Assembly (NCBI GenBank): GCA_022457065.1 | Contig: JAJGBQ010000003.1 | Coordinates: 620,001 to 684,000 of the forward strand | Direction of reading: 5' to 3' | Length of the DNA: 64,000 nt | Origin: Curvularia sp. ZM96 | Lineage: Eukaryota > Ascomycota > Dothideomycetes > Pleosporales > Pleosporaceae | Shown here: one piece after another, positions 23,999-36,584 of the stretch | How positions within the stretch are numbered: position 1 is the first letter of the stretch | Layout: each line of letters starts with the position of its first letter | The notes under the pieces: model-generated | The model's input: the letters and a program-made list of their open reading frames with translations, nothing else | Told to the model about the DNA's origin: nothing | The model's database searches: none | Made by a program: the position numbers and the translations under genes

Positions 23999-25959
23999 GG
24001 GTCCTGGGCATGGAATCGGCTCCGCGCGAGGATAGTGGGGGAATTAAAGCGAAATGAAGGGGCTGTGGGCGAGGCGGGCCCCTGCGACAAAGTCCCCAGA
24101 GGACAAAGTACGGCGGCGAGGAAAGTCAGGGTGGCGTTTTGGCAGCGCAGCGCGGGAGTGCTAGTATGAGAGGAAGAGGGAAACAAAGGCGACCGTCGAG
24201 TTGAAGACCGAAGACCAGAGACCAAAGTCGACTCCGCCGGCTACTGCATCAGACGGGACCCTGGCTTGGTTGACTTGGGGAAAAAGGGGCGTCTCGTGGG
24301 TCGTGGGTCGCATGCCTTCTCCAGACTTGCTGCCGGCCGGAGATTGCCAAACGCGCCGCTTTTGCCTGCTCACGCCAGTCCCGCCCGCCGTACTCGCTCA
24401 GCCAGGCCATGCTTTCTTCTTCTTGATCGCATCTTGCCCTCATGCTGACCTCACGACTGGCTCTTCGTCGTCGACACTCTGTCCGCAATCCAAGTCGACG
24501 TCGGCCACCGCCACAAATCTCAAACATCTCGTCGCCTCGGCACGACCCCTCGCGACAATCCCTGGCCCGCGCGCCAATAAGCTTCTGGTCATGGCTCGCT
24601 CTTCAATACCATCTCAATCCGCTTCGGTACAGACTCCACAACGTCATTCCTTCAGCTCAACTGCTGCCGTATCACCTGCCATTCCACAGCTGCCCCCAAC
24701 TGAGCTGCTTCCTCGTTGCAGGAAAGGCTGCATCCAGAGGCGCTCTGGCTACACAGGCGTTGCACACGCAATAAACTTCAACTTTCCACTCTGCTTACCA
24801 CGCTAGTCGTTGTCTTATCCAGATCCTTTAGCTCCAATCCTACAGGGGTCGTCTTGCACTCGCTACCTTTTTTAGACACAGGAAACAGGTATCCACCCAG
24901 GCCCGGCTCCGTTTTTTTGGCTACGTTACCCATCCCTCAGCTCGTGCAAAGCCAACAATCTCACCACATATTGCACGTGTCTGCTGCTGTGACATGCCTC
25001 AGCCAAACCATGTGCTCTTACAAGCCCGTTGTGTAAGGAATCACACACGATAGTCGCTGTGGTCTGGCGCCAACCGGAAGCTGAGCAGAAACGAAGAGTA
25101 TACCCTTCCTTCCAATAAGTCCCGTGCACAGCTCCATCCAACGGATAGTCACTGCATTCGTCTCGTCCTTCCATGGATCCAAATCGGTTCCCCGACACAG
25201 CCATCCGGAATGGCTTCGGTCCTATCGTGATCTGCCGGGTGGATGGAACGAAACTTGCTGACGGATTCCCTCCCGTCTTGTGCGCTGGCAAGCATTTTGA
25301 CGCAGATCACCGGGATAGACGAATACCGTGTTTCAAGACAACATCAGTATCATTGCATTCCCTAGCATGTGACATTGCCGTAACGTGGATTTGAAAATGC
25401 ACTTCCTCTTTGGGACATCTCTTGGACCAAGCCAGTGATACGGGTTACTTGACAAGACAACAAACGAATGAAACCAATCCAATCGGATCGTAAACATCGA
25501 CTTTGTTATCCGCTTCCAAATCCCATGAAGACTGCTGTTCCGATTGTCTCCAAACTTCCATTGTGATAGGAGTTGTTGGAGTGTTCGACAAAGCATGCCT
25601 CCAACCCCAGTAGCTGTTTATAGCATACACTAACATGCACCCTCCTATCAAATTCGACACAAGCAAGAAACCAGCACACCTTGCAGCCTGGAGATGACTT
25701 GAGTCAATCTTCAAATAACCATCGAGCAGCAAGCCAGCTACAGCTGATCGCTGGAAAAGATGGCTGCTTGCTTAAAATAAGTACATGCTCCGCTTCCTGC
25801 AGTGGTATTAGGCTGTGGCAGAACGATAGATGGTTTACAAAAAGTTGGATATCATTGGACCGATACACTACATAACGTCATTCATATCTTTAGAAAAAAG
25901 ACTCAAGCACATAGTATCTATTCACCTACAAAGACAAGCTACCCACCCAGTAAATAGTC
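23999..25959. other. Promoter side of the TBC gene and spacer
   Basis: Non-coding as far as can be seen. A pyrimidine-rich plus-strand stretch at about 24350-24800 contains a short open frame (MARSSIPSQSASVQ...) without support. On the minus strand 25445-25732 reads a hydrophobic peptide (GFLLVSNLIGGCMLVYAINS) with no recognisable family. Confidence 0.4.
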
Positions 25960-26070
25960 AATAAACTGTGACAACTACAACTACTTTTAAAAGTAGGGTC
26001 AAAAGTGCTAAGACCATGGCAAACAATGAACAACTATGATAACTACCGCTTCTTTTCAAAGTTACGGTCT
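25960..26070 (+). repeat. Palindrome-centred dispersed repeat, copy A
   Basis: Has TGTGACAACTAC at 25967-25978, directly followed (two bases on) by the perfect 16-bp palindrome CTACTTTTAAAAGTAG at 25981-25996, then a spacer resembling the other copies (AAGTGCTAAGACCATGG). A diverged second start, TATGATAACTACC, lies about 70 nt on. The copy ends at or just inside the 3' end of the NEMF gene (stop codon at 26073). It is related to copies at 29789-29885 (opposite strand), 39514-39593 and 53055-53095. Confidence 0.8.
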
Positions 26071-26072
26071 CC

Positions 26073-29000
26073 TCACTTCTTCTTCGAGCCCCTCCCGCCC
26101 CTCGCACTCTTCTTCTTCCCTTTTGCAATCTCTGCGCCTCTCCTCCCTCCTGCAATCATCACTCTGACCTTGCTAACCGGCACCACGCCCACCACCTCTG
26201 GCTCCTTCCACCCGCGAATCAAATCAATCTCCTTGGGCCAGATGCGCTCGACATCTTGGCTCGTCTTGTCCACAATCTTAGCGTCTTTGCCTGCATTGTC
26301 CCAGATGGAAAGCACTTCTTTGACAGCTTTGCCGCGCTTGGTCGAGCCTGGCTGCAACTTGGCCTTGTATTTGTATGTCGACAGGGCGGACCAGGGGGCG
26401 CAGACGGGGATGGCGGAGAGGAGCTCGTCGTTTGGCAGGGGACGGCCGGTGAATGCGTCGAGGTTCTGCAGGTTCGTTTTCAGGACCTCTTCGCCCTCTT
26501 CATCTTCTTCGGCATTTTCGAGTGCGCGGAGACGGGCTTCTTCAGCAGCTTTGCCTGCAGCTTGAGCACGCAGGTGTTGTTCGCGGCGGCGCTGCTTGTC
26601 AGCTTGTGCCTGCTCTTCCTTCTGTCGTTTCTCCTGCGCTGCTGCTTCTGCTGCTTGTTGGCCAGATTTGGAACCTAACAGGCGCATGGCCAACTCGCGA
26701 TCTTCCTCGTCTTGCGCGGCATACTTTGCCGCCTGTTTCTTTGCCTTTGCACGTTTCCCTCGCGGCAGGGGAGCATTCTTTTGCTTGTTCATTTGTGACG
26801 TGACAGTTCCTTCCACCTTCGTAGGCGCCTTAGTATTGACGCCTTCTGCGGAGTCATCTTCATCATCTTGATCCGCACCATTGGCTGGAGGTACTGTGTC
26901 CGATGGCACTCGAGGTAAGTCTGGAAGCTGACCTTTCCTTGCGAGTCGACGTTCCCTTGCAGACAGCTTCCCGCGGCCATGAGACTTCGATGTCTGTTCA
27001 GTATCGGCTACTGAGCCTTCATCTTCTTGTGGTTCTTTCTCCGCAGCAACACCATTCCTTCCCCCAGACATAATATGCATATCACTGTCTTTGGTAGTTG
27101 TAGGCTCCTCTTCTTCTTCAGAATCCTCGTTGATAGCCTTTGTCGACGACTGGAGAGGATTGCTCCTTGGGGCTGCGGCTTCGGACTCGGCGTCGCTTTC
27201 CTCAGTGTGTTGTAGTTTCGCATCTGGGAAATCGTCTTCAGAGTCGGAGTTGATCTTTGCATCCGGAAATTCGTCCTCCTCGTCACTGTCATCGCTCTTG
27301 GTAGCCGCTGCTGTCTTGGATTCATTCGATGGCTTATCAGCCATTTCCGCAGCGGACACTGCAGTCTCCTGTATACGGTGCTTGTGGTGATTGGCTTTGC
27401 TTGAATCGCTGATTTCAAACATGACTGCAAGCCCTACCACAAGTTGAGCCGGAGGGAGATACTCTTTCTTGCCTTTCACATTGAACATACCGACTGGAAG
27501 AAACTCGCCTGTCTGCCCGGTTTTGCTGACTTGGTCGCTGCGGACCCACCATGCTGACATGACTGCCTTTGAGTCCCATGCATCAGATGTACAGATACAG
27601 AGGTTGCCCGCTTGTGATAAGGTCGATGGTGGTATAGGAGCATCCGGCGTGTCTGGCTTGTTTTTGATGATCATAGGCATAGCGCCCTTGAGATCCGCAT
27701 GTACGTATACGTCTCCCTTCCTCAGGAAACGACGGTATATAATCTCGTTCTGTTGTGCATCTTTGCCTCCGAGCACCAAGTGGCCGTCGGAAGAGATGAA
27801 GTAGATGAACTTCTCAAACCACTGCTGCTTGCGCACTGGCCGCAGTATCTCCTTCTCCTGCTTCAGTCCCTTTTTTAAATCTTCGGCAACCTTTTTCTCG
27901 TGGCTTTTTAGCGCTTTTGTGGATGCCTGAAGGGTTCTGCCTTCCTTTTCGGCAGCCGTCTTCTTTTGGTCAAAGTACTCAGTCGAGTTTGCCCAAGCAC
28001 TTAACCCCAGATCAATATCGATGTCTAGTTGTGGTCGTGCTGCTGGTTTTGAAGGGGGAGTTTTCTTGGGGCGGTCGTCTTCATCGTCAGTGTCCTCGCT
28101 GACAGAACTCGTCTCGTTGCCCTCGTCTTCCTCCTCTTCGCCCCCTTCCCAACTTGTCTCGTTGAGAAGTAACGTGATAGTGTTCTCATGTAACTTTAGC
28201 GGCAACTTGATCAGCTGTGCCACCGCATTGCCAGAGTTTTGTTCGCGTTCGATCAAGCGCTCAATATCGACCCAGTCCATGCCTTGTCTGATTAGACCAT
28301 TCACAGCTTCGGTGGCCTCGGTCACACGGTGTACGTTCGCCAGGATTGCCTCTGCTTTGCGGAAGTTCAGCTCTTGCACTTGCTGTAGCCCACCAATGCG
28401 ATCCTCGTGTTCTTTGCGCGCTTTCTCTAGTTTCTTCTTAGCTTGCTGTTCGCGTTCAGTCAGCTTCGATTCAAGCTTCTGGCCCTCTATTGACGAAAAG
28501 AACTCATCTACCGCCTTGTTGAACCCATCAAATTCCAAAAAGGTGTAGTCAGTGTTCTCAAATTGCTGTGGTCGGAAAGGGTGGAAGTCATCGTAGAGCA
28601 GACGCGACTTGTCAGAAGATTCCTCCTCCTCCTTTGGGGCAGACGGATTGGGCTTTGCAAGAATGTAACCCTTGATTTGATCGGTCTTTGTGATTCCCTC
28701 TGTGATACTTCTCGCGTCTTGTAGCACCTCAATCAATTTTTCCATAAGACCATCGTCAGCAAGTACCTCCTCGGGCTTCAAGGTCGAATCAAAGTTGGCA
28801 ATGTGAAGTGCATGATCAACCAGTAACGGAGGACATTCCGTGATGGATACGGCCAAGGCTTTTCTCAAAGAATCCTTCCCTGCCTTCTTAGCCTTCTTTC
28901 CTGTGGCTGTGGGCTGCTCTTGCTGTTTGTCGACGGCCTTTTGTAGCGCTTGACGTACCCGCTCCTTGGTGAGCTCCGGTACGCCACCATAATTCTGCCG

Positions 29001-29572
29001 TAATGTGAGGTTGTACTTCAAACCAACCCTAAGTTTCTCGTGTTCCTCTCCCTCATCCACATTGCGTAGAAGTGACAAGACGTTTAGGTCGGCGTCTGTC
29101 AGGATAATGTTACCGCCGGCGTAGAATTCCAAGTATAGCCGGTAGAGTCCGTCGGAGAATTGGAATTCCAGAATGCGATCTGTGCCTATTTGAGAGATTG
29201 AGGTAACGCGTCTTGTCTTCAAGTACTTGCGGAGCTTTGCGACAAAGCCCGAAGGAGCCGCGGCTGTCGTCCGCGCATATTCCGTAAGGTGGCAGCGGAA
29301 ACCGGAGTCGATGAGCAGTTGTTCGCGGTGGTCGGGCTTGTGGAACTTGATGAGAAAGATTCTCTAAGCATGCGTAAGTAAGCGCGATGTTGTAGTTGCC
29401 CCAGATGTGCGACACATACAGAGCTCAAGTCGTAAACATTAGTCACTCGCAGAGACGTGAGTTTGGCGGCAAGCTCATGGGCTATAACCTTTCGATCAAT
29501 TAGCACAAGCCTTGTGTAGTACAGTCTACGAGGGCTCACCTTGACGTCCAGACTGGAAAACCTCTGCTTCAT
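26073..29572 (-). CDS. RQC2: NEMF/Rqc2 (Tae2), ribosome quality control subunit
   Basis: Binds the peptidyl-tRNA-obstructed 60S subunit, recruits the Ltn1 E3 ligase and directs C-terminal (CAT) tailing of stalled chains. Three exons: 29572-29540 (MKQRFSSLDVK), 29488-29420 (VIAHELAAKLTSLRVTNVYD plus LSS) and 29363-26073 (RIFLIKFHKPD onward), with introns of 51 and 56 nt, all phase 0; 1130 residues. NFACT-N is N-terminal and keeps the Asp-Arg pair of GTDRILEFQF, linked to tail synthesis in yeast. A long coiled-coil middle contains KKLEKARKEHEDRIGGLQQV. NFACT-R follows with GGKDAQQNEIIYRRFLRKGD and DVYVHADLKGA; acidic and Lys-rich linkers lead to NFACT-C. Both flanks carry the palindrome-centred repeat. 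Confidence 0.97.
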
Positions 29573-29788
29573 GGTGGTGTGTCGTGTGCAGAGTCTGAGG
29601 TTAGTGGGGTTCGGCGATTGATGGTGGGATGCGAGCGATGACGAAGGTGCCCGCGTAGTGCGAATGCAAGGGTCATGCAAAACGAACGTTCCTGGCACAA
29701 CACTTACTAAAGAACTCTTTGGCACCAATGTCGCAGCGGCCTCTCTCACAGTTAGTGAAACTAGAAAATTGTGGCCTACAAACCCACT

Positions 29789-29885
29789 CTACTTTCAAAA
29801 GTAGCTGTCATACTTATTTATTATTTACCGTGTTCTTAGTACTTATACCCCTACTTTTAAAAGTAGCTGGAGTTGTCACAGCTAT
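29789..29885 (-). repeat. Palindrome-centred dispersed repeat, copy B (inverted relative to A)
   Basis: On the minus strand it reads TGTGACAACTCC (29880-29869), then the perfect palindrome CTACTTTTAAAAGTAG (29866-29851), the same spacer pattern as copy A (AAGTACTAAGAACACGGTAAA), then TATGACAG and a second palindrome with one mismatch (29804-29789). Unit spacing is about 62 nt. It lies about 220 nt upstream of the NEMF start codon. Confidence 0.8.
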
Positions 29886-30128
29886 TTATTATCGACAATC
29901 ACTTGTCTTAGTAGGTGAGCTCATTCTGATTTTCTAGTGTTACTTGCTGTTGGAGAAGCCGCTGTGATATTGGTATCAGTAGAAACAGAATGCAGTCTTC
30001 ATTATGCTTTGACCTGGTGTAATGCGCTACCTACTCTAACATGCGGCACGTCACTATTCATAGCATCCACAATGCGGCAACTGTATCCTCAACTCCAGCA
30101 ACGCCATGCCCAAGGAACCCAAAGAAGC

Positions 30129-30942
30129 TTAAAGACCCTGCCGTATCCTCTCTGCAAGATGCCTCTTACCAAACTCCCAGGCAGTCAGGAAACCTTGTTC
30201 CGAGAGCTCAATGTTCTTCATCGACGTCATGTCTTGGGCTGGGGGCTTGCTGACACGCGAAGCGACAATGACGGGGTCCGTCTCGAGGATGATGCCGTCG
30301 TCTACCAACTCGTCGATGGCGAGGGACTATCGTTGTTAGCCAATGGAACAATGGGACATCCAGGCGCAGGAATACATACCACAAGGTCGTAGTTTTCGAT
30401 CACGGTGCGCTTATCGACAGAGTTTCTACCACAGTGTCAGATGACTGCTCAATCCCAGTTCCTACAGAGCCTACATACTTGAGAAGGATGTTGAGAGAGT
30501 CTCTCAGAGCCAGGACGACACTAGCATGGGTTAGCACTTCACCAGTCGCATGCGTCCTCGACATAACAGTACCTGTAGAGCAGAACTTCGTTCTCGTCGG
30601 CGCTTCCAACAACATAGAGCATCACGTCCGACTCCATCTTGAACACAATAACCTTCTGGTCGTATAGAATAATGTCGGTTGTCTGCTTGGCTGTCTTCTC
30701 TGCAAAGGTGTCAGACCAACAGCCGCATAGCATTGGAACCGCAGGCGCTACACACCCAAGAGTCCCTTCTCAAAAGCCTTCTGGTCCTTGACCGTCTTGT
30801 ATGCGATCTGGCCGGGGTAGTCGCCCTGTTGGCCGGTCGGCGGGTGTGGGTTCGAGTAGTACTTGGTCAGGATGCGGGAGCCATCGTCGATAGCAAGGAC
30901 CAGAATCGCCTGGACGCTGAAGAGGGAGAGAGGACGCGACAT
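30129..30942 (-). CDS. RET3: Coatomer zeta subunit (COPI)
   Basis: Small subunit of the COPI coat for Golgi-to-ER traffic. Five exons: 30942-30756, 30699-30573, 30520-30479, 30425-30380 and 30326-30129; introns of 52-56 nt. The joined protein is 199 residues, close to the family size of about 180-190. It starts MSRPLSLFSVQAILVLAIDD, continues EKTAKQTTDIILYDQKVIVF and MLYVVGSADENEVLLYS, then VVLALRDSLNILLKNSVDKR and ENYDLVSLAIDELVDDGIIL, the longin-fold signature of zeta-COP. The C-terminus holds KNIELSEQGFLTAWEFGKR. The high intron density of this small gene fits an old housekeeping gene. Confidence 0.95.
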
Positions 30943-31175
30943 GGCAACGGGATTCGTGTGTTTCTGCTTGACTGGTCGCGTCGAGGGTCAATGGGGACAA
31001 GTCGTAGCTGGTGGATGGGGGGTTTTGGTAGGATAGGTGTCTGCTTGCGGAGAAGCGGCCAATCACGGAGGTCGTGGACCGCCCGGGTCTTAGCGTGCCT
31101 TGCGAACTTTCGTCGAGTTGGCGGGCGCATTCTCCACACTGACTTTCAGCCTACATTCGCTGTTTTTCGGTCGAC
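30943..31175. promoter_or_regulatory. Short shared promoter between zeta-COP and the PPR-like gene
   Basis: 233 bp separates two divergent start codons (30942 minus, 31176 plus). No obvious TATA box. Confidence 0.45.
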
Positions 31176-33677
31176 ATGCAGAAAATATCGCAGAAATCGT
31201 TGGCATCTCTGGTCTGCCCATCGGCGCCTTTTCTTGCGCCCCGTCTCCTGCGCACCGCGATTCCTGCTGCTGTGACAACATTACCCTGCCCGCCTTCAAC
31301 ATGCATCCAGAGGGCGACTTATGCGACTGCGAAGCAAGGCCTCATACGAAAGATTGCGCCCCAAAAAGGGAAGAGATTGCCTCCTATTTCTGAAGAGGAG
31401 GCAAAAGTGCGTCTTGCCGACTATTTGAATCGGAATGCATGTTGACAATACCAGATTGCCCGACTAGTACACCAGTGCCGGAATGCCTGTGAAGCCCGCA
31501 ATGTCGAGTTGATCATGGAGCTCTACCCAGCGCTGATTTCCGAAAATGTTCTCAACAGCTTCGATACCCGCCGCATTACACAAGCCCTTCATGTGCGCAT
31601 ACGGAACGAGCATATTCCCAAAAAGCGATCTACCTTCATTCCATTCGTCGAGCAAATTGTGAGCGACCTTCGCAGAGGCCGACTAGAGCCACACCAGTAC
31701 GCATTCGTTCACATTTTCGGTATATACAGAGAATGTGCACGTTGGAATGACGGCTACGAACTTTGGCAATGGTTGGTCCAGCAGGATGATCGTTATGTGT
31801 CCCAGGCTGCCTATGGCGCTGCTATTGAGTTCATGGCGTATGGAGGTGTCATGAGGCTGCCAGAATTGGAGGAATTGTATGCCGAAGGATTGAAGCGTTT
31901 CCCTGGCACATTCGCAGAATATCACCTTTCGCCAGATGCAATTGTCCCGGATAGGTCTCAACTCACTACCATTGCTGGTATTCCCACTATTCTGCTGCAA
32001 GGCATACTCACTGCACGAATACTGGCTCGTGACTGGAAAAGGGCGTACCTCGCACTGGACACTGCACTCCGCATTTTCCCCACTCAGACCCCTCATCGCT
32101 ATTTCGAGCTGTTCATGGCCGAGAGGCCTATCAACGAGGGATACACGGCCTTTATGGTAGCTTGTCGAGCTGGAATATGCCTCAGACCGACTCATGTCAC
32201 AGCGTTGCTCACGAAACTTCGTGCTGCTATGGCTGCGTCTCGATCTATGGCCGATCGTATGATGCTTCTCCGGGCCATCGCGAACGCCGTGTATGGCTAC
32301 TTGGAAGCAGGTGGCCAGACTGAGGCTATCCACATCAGCTCATTTCTCCGCTCTTTTGAGCTGATACTCCCCGAGCCCATGGCCGGTGAAGACTATGTTG
32401 GCGAAGCAGCAAAAATGCGCACCCTCCTCGTTGTTGCTGCACACGAAATTGTATCCAATCTCATTCGGGCTGGCATGCCTCTTCACATCCAGCCGTTTGA
32501 GGCTCTTATCTCGATATCTGGCAAGCTGCGTGTACCGAATCTGCTCACGAATACTTTGCAGGATATTCAGACGGCTGAACTCGAACTTGGAGATATCGGG
32601 ACTCGGAGCGTTATCACATCCGCCGGTTTGATCAAAAACAAAGAATTGATTGAAGAATATTGGCAGCGCATCGTCGCGAACGCAGAGAAAGACAGTAGAT
32701 TGATATCGTTTGAGGACTGGATTACTTTTACTAAGGCATGCCGAAGAGCCGATCATGCAGATTACTTCCGCAGCCAACTGCTGAAGCTGCCGCACGCTAT
32801 CACAGAGAACACTGAACGTGTCATTATCCAACAGATCGACCTGCCGGAAGCGCCATCGAACGCATCCGAATCATACGAATCAATGACTCTTGAGCAAATG
32901 CAATCGGAACAATCGCTGCTCAAGGAACAGACGAAAAATATCGAAGCGGCAGTGATGTCTGGACAGCCATTAGATCTCCACGCAAACCCATTCTACATGC
33001 ACCTGGATCCCGAGTACCCATCACTTGCAACTGAGGAAGACCTCAAAAGTCTATATGATGAATTCACAACCGACCCACACCAGCCGCCGCCTCCACTGCC
33101 AGCAGATGGCAAGCCTGTCCCAGCAGCCATAAGCGCGACAGGCATTCCCCTAGACGAGCTCCGTTTCCGCAACTGGATCGCCATCCACGAAATGATGGAT
33201 TCCGCAGACATCTACGAATCCGATCTTCAACACGCCCTCGACGCCGCCATCAAATTCGGGCAGCCTCTCCAAGGAACCCCAGAAGTCCTGCGTCTCCGCA
33301 AGGAATCCCCTAAGCCCCTTTCCCGCTCAGAGCTAGGAAAGAGAATCAAAGAGCTAAGAACCACTAGCCCTCTTACTCGCGATCTTGTCAGAAAAGTGAA
33401 CAGCAGTGTTCCAGAAAGGAGCGAAAAGACAGAGACACAGGCCAGAGTGCGCAAGCATGTTACCAAAGATCAAGGCGAACGTATTGTCCAGGCCGGAAAA
33501 GGCGCACCGAGAATCGCGTACTATGTTGGACTGGAGTCGGCCCGCGATGCCCCGGCTGTATTTACACGCCACATGAAAAACCGTAAGGCAAAGGTACAAG
33601 ATGCAGAGGATGGTGAGGTGCAGGTTGAGCAGGGTAGCAGTGGTGGGGAGGATCAGACGACTTCTCCTCCTTCCTGA
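31176..33677 (+). CDS. Mitochondrial PPR-like helical-repeat protein
   Basis: Exon 1 is 31176-31406 and exon 2 is 31455-33677, joined in phase 0 over a 48-nt intron, giving 817 residues. The first 50 residues lack acids and are rich in Ser, Ala, Arg and Leu (MQKISQKSLASLVCPSAPFL, then RLLRTAIP), a good mitochondrial presequence. The body is alpha-helical with PPR-like units (HQYAFVHIFGIYRECARWND; YGAAIEFMAYGGVMRLPELE). The layout resembles fungal mitochondrial RNA or assembly factors such as Rmd9 or the complex I assembly protein CIA84, but I cannot choose between them. The C-terminal 150 residues are charged and Lys-rich, fitting RNA binding. Without the 48-nt intron, exon 1 would run into a stop at 31444. 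Confidence 0.8.
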
Positions 33678-33927
33678 AAGCATGGGTAGAAGTAGTACCT
33701 TGAATATCTTTGTATAATTATGTAGCATAAGGAAACTTAACGCTGCCGTATTAACTCCTTGCTTTTCCTTGTCTCCTCTCTGTCAACGATTCGGATACAA
33801 AAACGTGACACGTATCGGCCGCCTATACCCTTCTTTGAACTCAACATTCCCATATTTTCAAAAGATGCAGAAAACCAATAACAAAAAACACTAAATCAAT
33901 GCTCCTGCGTTCCGCGAAACGACTACT
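33678..33927. other. Intergenic, convergent 3' ends
   Basis: Short AT-leaning spacer between the stop codons of two converging genes; presumably 3' UTRs and poly(A) signals. Nothing else seen. Confidence 0.5.
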
Positions 33928-36584
33928 CTACGCCCCAGCATTAAAATCAAACTGAAACTCGCCCTCATCTCCCAGCATACTCGGATCATACATGCCGTTT
34001 CCAGCAGTCACGAGACCCTCAAACTGGCCCCAGCTCGCCAGGTCCGACCAGTCGAACAGGTCGGGGCCGAACGTAGGGGGATTGTACAGGGTGTCTTGGA
34101 GGCCTGGCATGGCGGAGGGGTTTGCAGGGTCTGGTTGCGGTGGGGCTAGGGGGAGTAAGGTGTTGCGGTCGGTGGTGTCAAAGGCGGTGGTTGAGGAGGA
34201 TGGTGGTGGCTGTTGGGGTGGTTAGTATTGTGATTCCATTTGGGGGAAGAAGAGATGAAAGAAGGAAAATTGTAGAAAAGAAAAGGTATATGAGATTTTC
34301 GAAAACATACCTCATCTGTTCCCTGCGCACCCGTCGCTTCGAGTGGGCTTAACAACCTCGTCGATTGCCGTTCGGCCTCGACTCGCAGTTCCTCCAGCAC
34401 CAGACAGTATCTGCGCGCCAGGCAATCCGTGTCTCGTACCGTCTCTAGCTGCTTCTGGCAGTTGACACCCTTTTCGTAGTATCCTTCGATTTCGACGTTG
34501 TTCTTGACGCCCAGACCTTGCTGGATGCGGTGGATGTACAAGACGACAACAGCACAAAACGCGTAGTATTGGGTGAACCAGAAGGAGCGGAAGAGGTTGG
34601 AAGAGGTGAAGACATCGTTGACGACTTGGACAATGGCCATGGCAGCTTCGAGACAAGCGGTGATGTTGGGGGTGGTGTCGTACGTTTTGTTTGGGTTGGC
34701 GCTCCAGTTGGGGTGCGTGGGCATGTGTGTTAGACTTGCAAAGTCCCTTAGTAAAAAGGGGCGGTGGATTAGTAGGATCGCGTGATGGTAGGCTAGATTC
34801 AGTACTGAGCGCTGGCGTTGGAAAATTGGTATCAGGGCCTGGCTTTCGACCTCGCCTTGTGGACTGGAGCCGGCGAGGAAACCAGATAGCGAATTGTGCC
34901 ATGCATGCAGGTCCGCAGTGTACTTTGCCGAGAGCTCAATACGCAGACCAAGACTTGGAGGGCGGATAGAATACAGGTCTCGCAGAACAAGAGAGACGAT
35001 TCTCGTTAGTTTGATGTGTTCCACTGGAGCGGTCATGATGCAATGCGTGTATGGAGGGGTCGGTCTGATGTAGGTTGCAACGAGATCGTTGTCGTTGATA
35101 ACGGTCGGGAGTTCCTTGGTGTCAACATTAGAACGGGCGGGACAGCTCAGTCAAGAACAACGCTTACCTGGTCGATATCCTCATCCTTGAAAGTCCGTGG
35201 ACGACCGAGAGCGGCAGCGAGGTACTTATCAAGAGAGTATGCGCACCAGAATACTCGCCTTCGACTCTCAAGCTCTACGTAATCTACGTTGCTTGAAGGG
35301 TCGCACTTTCTACCGCGATTCAAACCAATAGCAAGCATTAGATGCGAGAGCGTACCGAAAAGACTCCAGCAGTGGTTAATGCGTGATTGTGTGAGAAGGT
35401 AGAAGCACTGCAGCAGGCGTGCTTGTACGCTTGCCAGTCTTACAGCGCCACGCTCCTTTGACAGCTGGTGCTCCGATGCGAAGAAGTAACGGGCGCTACG
35501 ATTCATTAGTCGAATAATCCACATGAAATTCAAGAAGATCTCACCTATTCTCTTGCACGGTGCTACCAGGCGGCATGTACGCCTGTGCTTGCGCGAACAC
35601 CACCATGAGAAGAGCTGCTTTTGCCTTGCCGTCTTCCCTACCTCTTATCTCACCTAGCGTATCGTAGAATTCATCTAATAACTTCTCTATACTCGGTCGA
35701 TGCAGAAACCTGTGAGTAGGAGCGGCGTAGTCAAAATAACGCTCCACGAGTCTCTGCGCGTCAGACTTTGGTGGCAAGAAGAATAGAGATTGGTCAAATT
35801 CTGGCAGCGGAGCATCGCCAAAGGTAAATATGGTAGAGTCGTGGGAGAGAGAGGAACTTTGATGCAGACGTCGCTGGATACGAATGAGGAAGGAGACAGC
35901 ACTTGAAGAGCCGACATAATGTCCTTCTTGGTCTCTCTGCCCTCCTTGTGGTACTGGAGAGTCTCTGGTTGAAGAGCGATTGGTATAATCGGCACCGGTA
36001 CCCATATGGAGAATAGTTGAATTGACATTGTTAGTGGGACCGTAGATCGGTGCATCGACAGGCGAAGAAGGGCTCGGATAGATCCGTGGGTATTGTATCA
36101 CCGAAGCAGCTGGTTCATCTGTTGGAGATGTGTTCGACGTTGATAGCTCTCTGCGCACCTGTGGCTGCGGGTTGATCGCCATTGCGGCCTCATCGACGAT
36201 GACTGACGGTAGCCTCCCTCGGGTATAAGAGGCAGTGAACTCGCAAGGCAGCCCGGATTTCAAACATAATGCACATGGGCATCTACCAGTGCACCTCACC
36301 TTTTTCCTGCCCAGCGTGTTAGTGAACGTATAATGGCACGTCACGTGCACACTGATTTTTCTGCAAGCTCACTTCTTACATCGGTCGCAAGCCCTACTGA
36401 CCCTACTTCTCTCTTTTTCTTCTCTTCTTCTTTTTGCAGATGGCATCTTTTGGTCGCCTGAGCCTGTGCTGTTTGGTGTGATTGCCGCGGTGGCGTCCAT
36501 GCTATTGGCCGGTGTCCACGTAGACGACCCACGCTTCGCACTGCTGGCAGGGGAGCATCCCTGGTGTAGGCTACCGTCCTCCAT
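33928..36584 (-). CDS. Zn2Cys6 fungal-specific transcription factor
   Basis: Five exons: 36584-36373, 36306-35545, 35495-35168, 35114-34311 and 34209-33928 (introns 66, 49, 53 and 101 nt), 795 residues. The zinc cluster spans the first intron and reads CDRCKKKKVRCTGRCPCALC followed by LKSGLPC, a clean C-x2-C-x6-C-x5-C-x2-C-x6-C; a basic run (KRRREEKERSRVSR) precedes it. The Fungal_trans (middle homology) domain covers about 240-500, with RLVERYFDYAAPTHRFLHRP and ESRRRVFWCAYSLDKYLAAA. The C-terminus has acidic/aromatic stretches (DLFDWSDLASWGQF, GEFQFDF) suited to activation. The target pathway is unknown. It borders the AT-rich island, so linkage to accessory functions is possible but unproven. 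Confidence 0.93.

Noticed and set aside
24591..24806. Possible small protein starting MARSSIPSQSASVQ
   Set aside because: Sits in a C/T-rich leader-like stretch with no recognisable motif, no partner exon and a random-looking C-terminus.
25445..25732. 95-codon hydrophobic minus-strand ORF near repeat copy A
   Set aside because: One membrane-like stretch only, no family and no splice partner; noted in the spacer entry but not called a gene.
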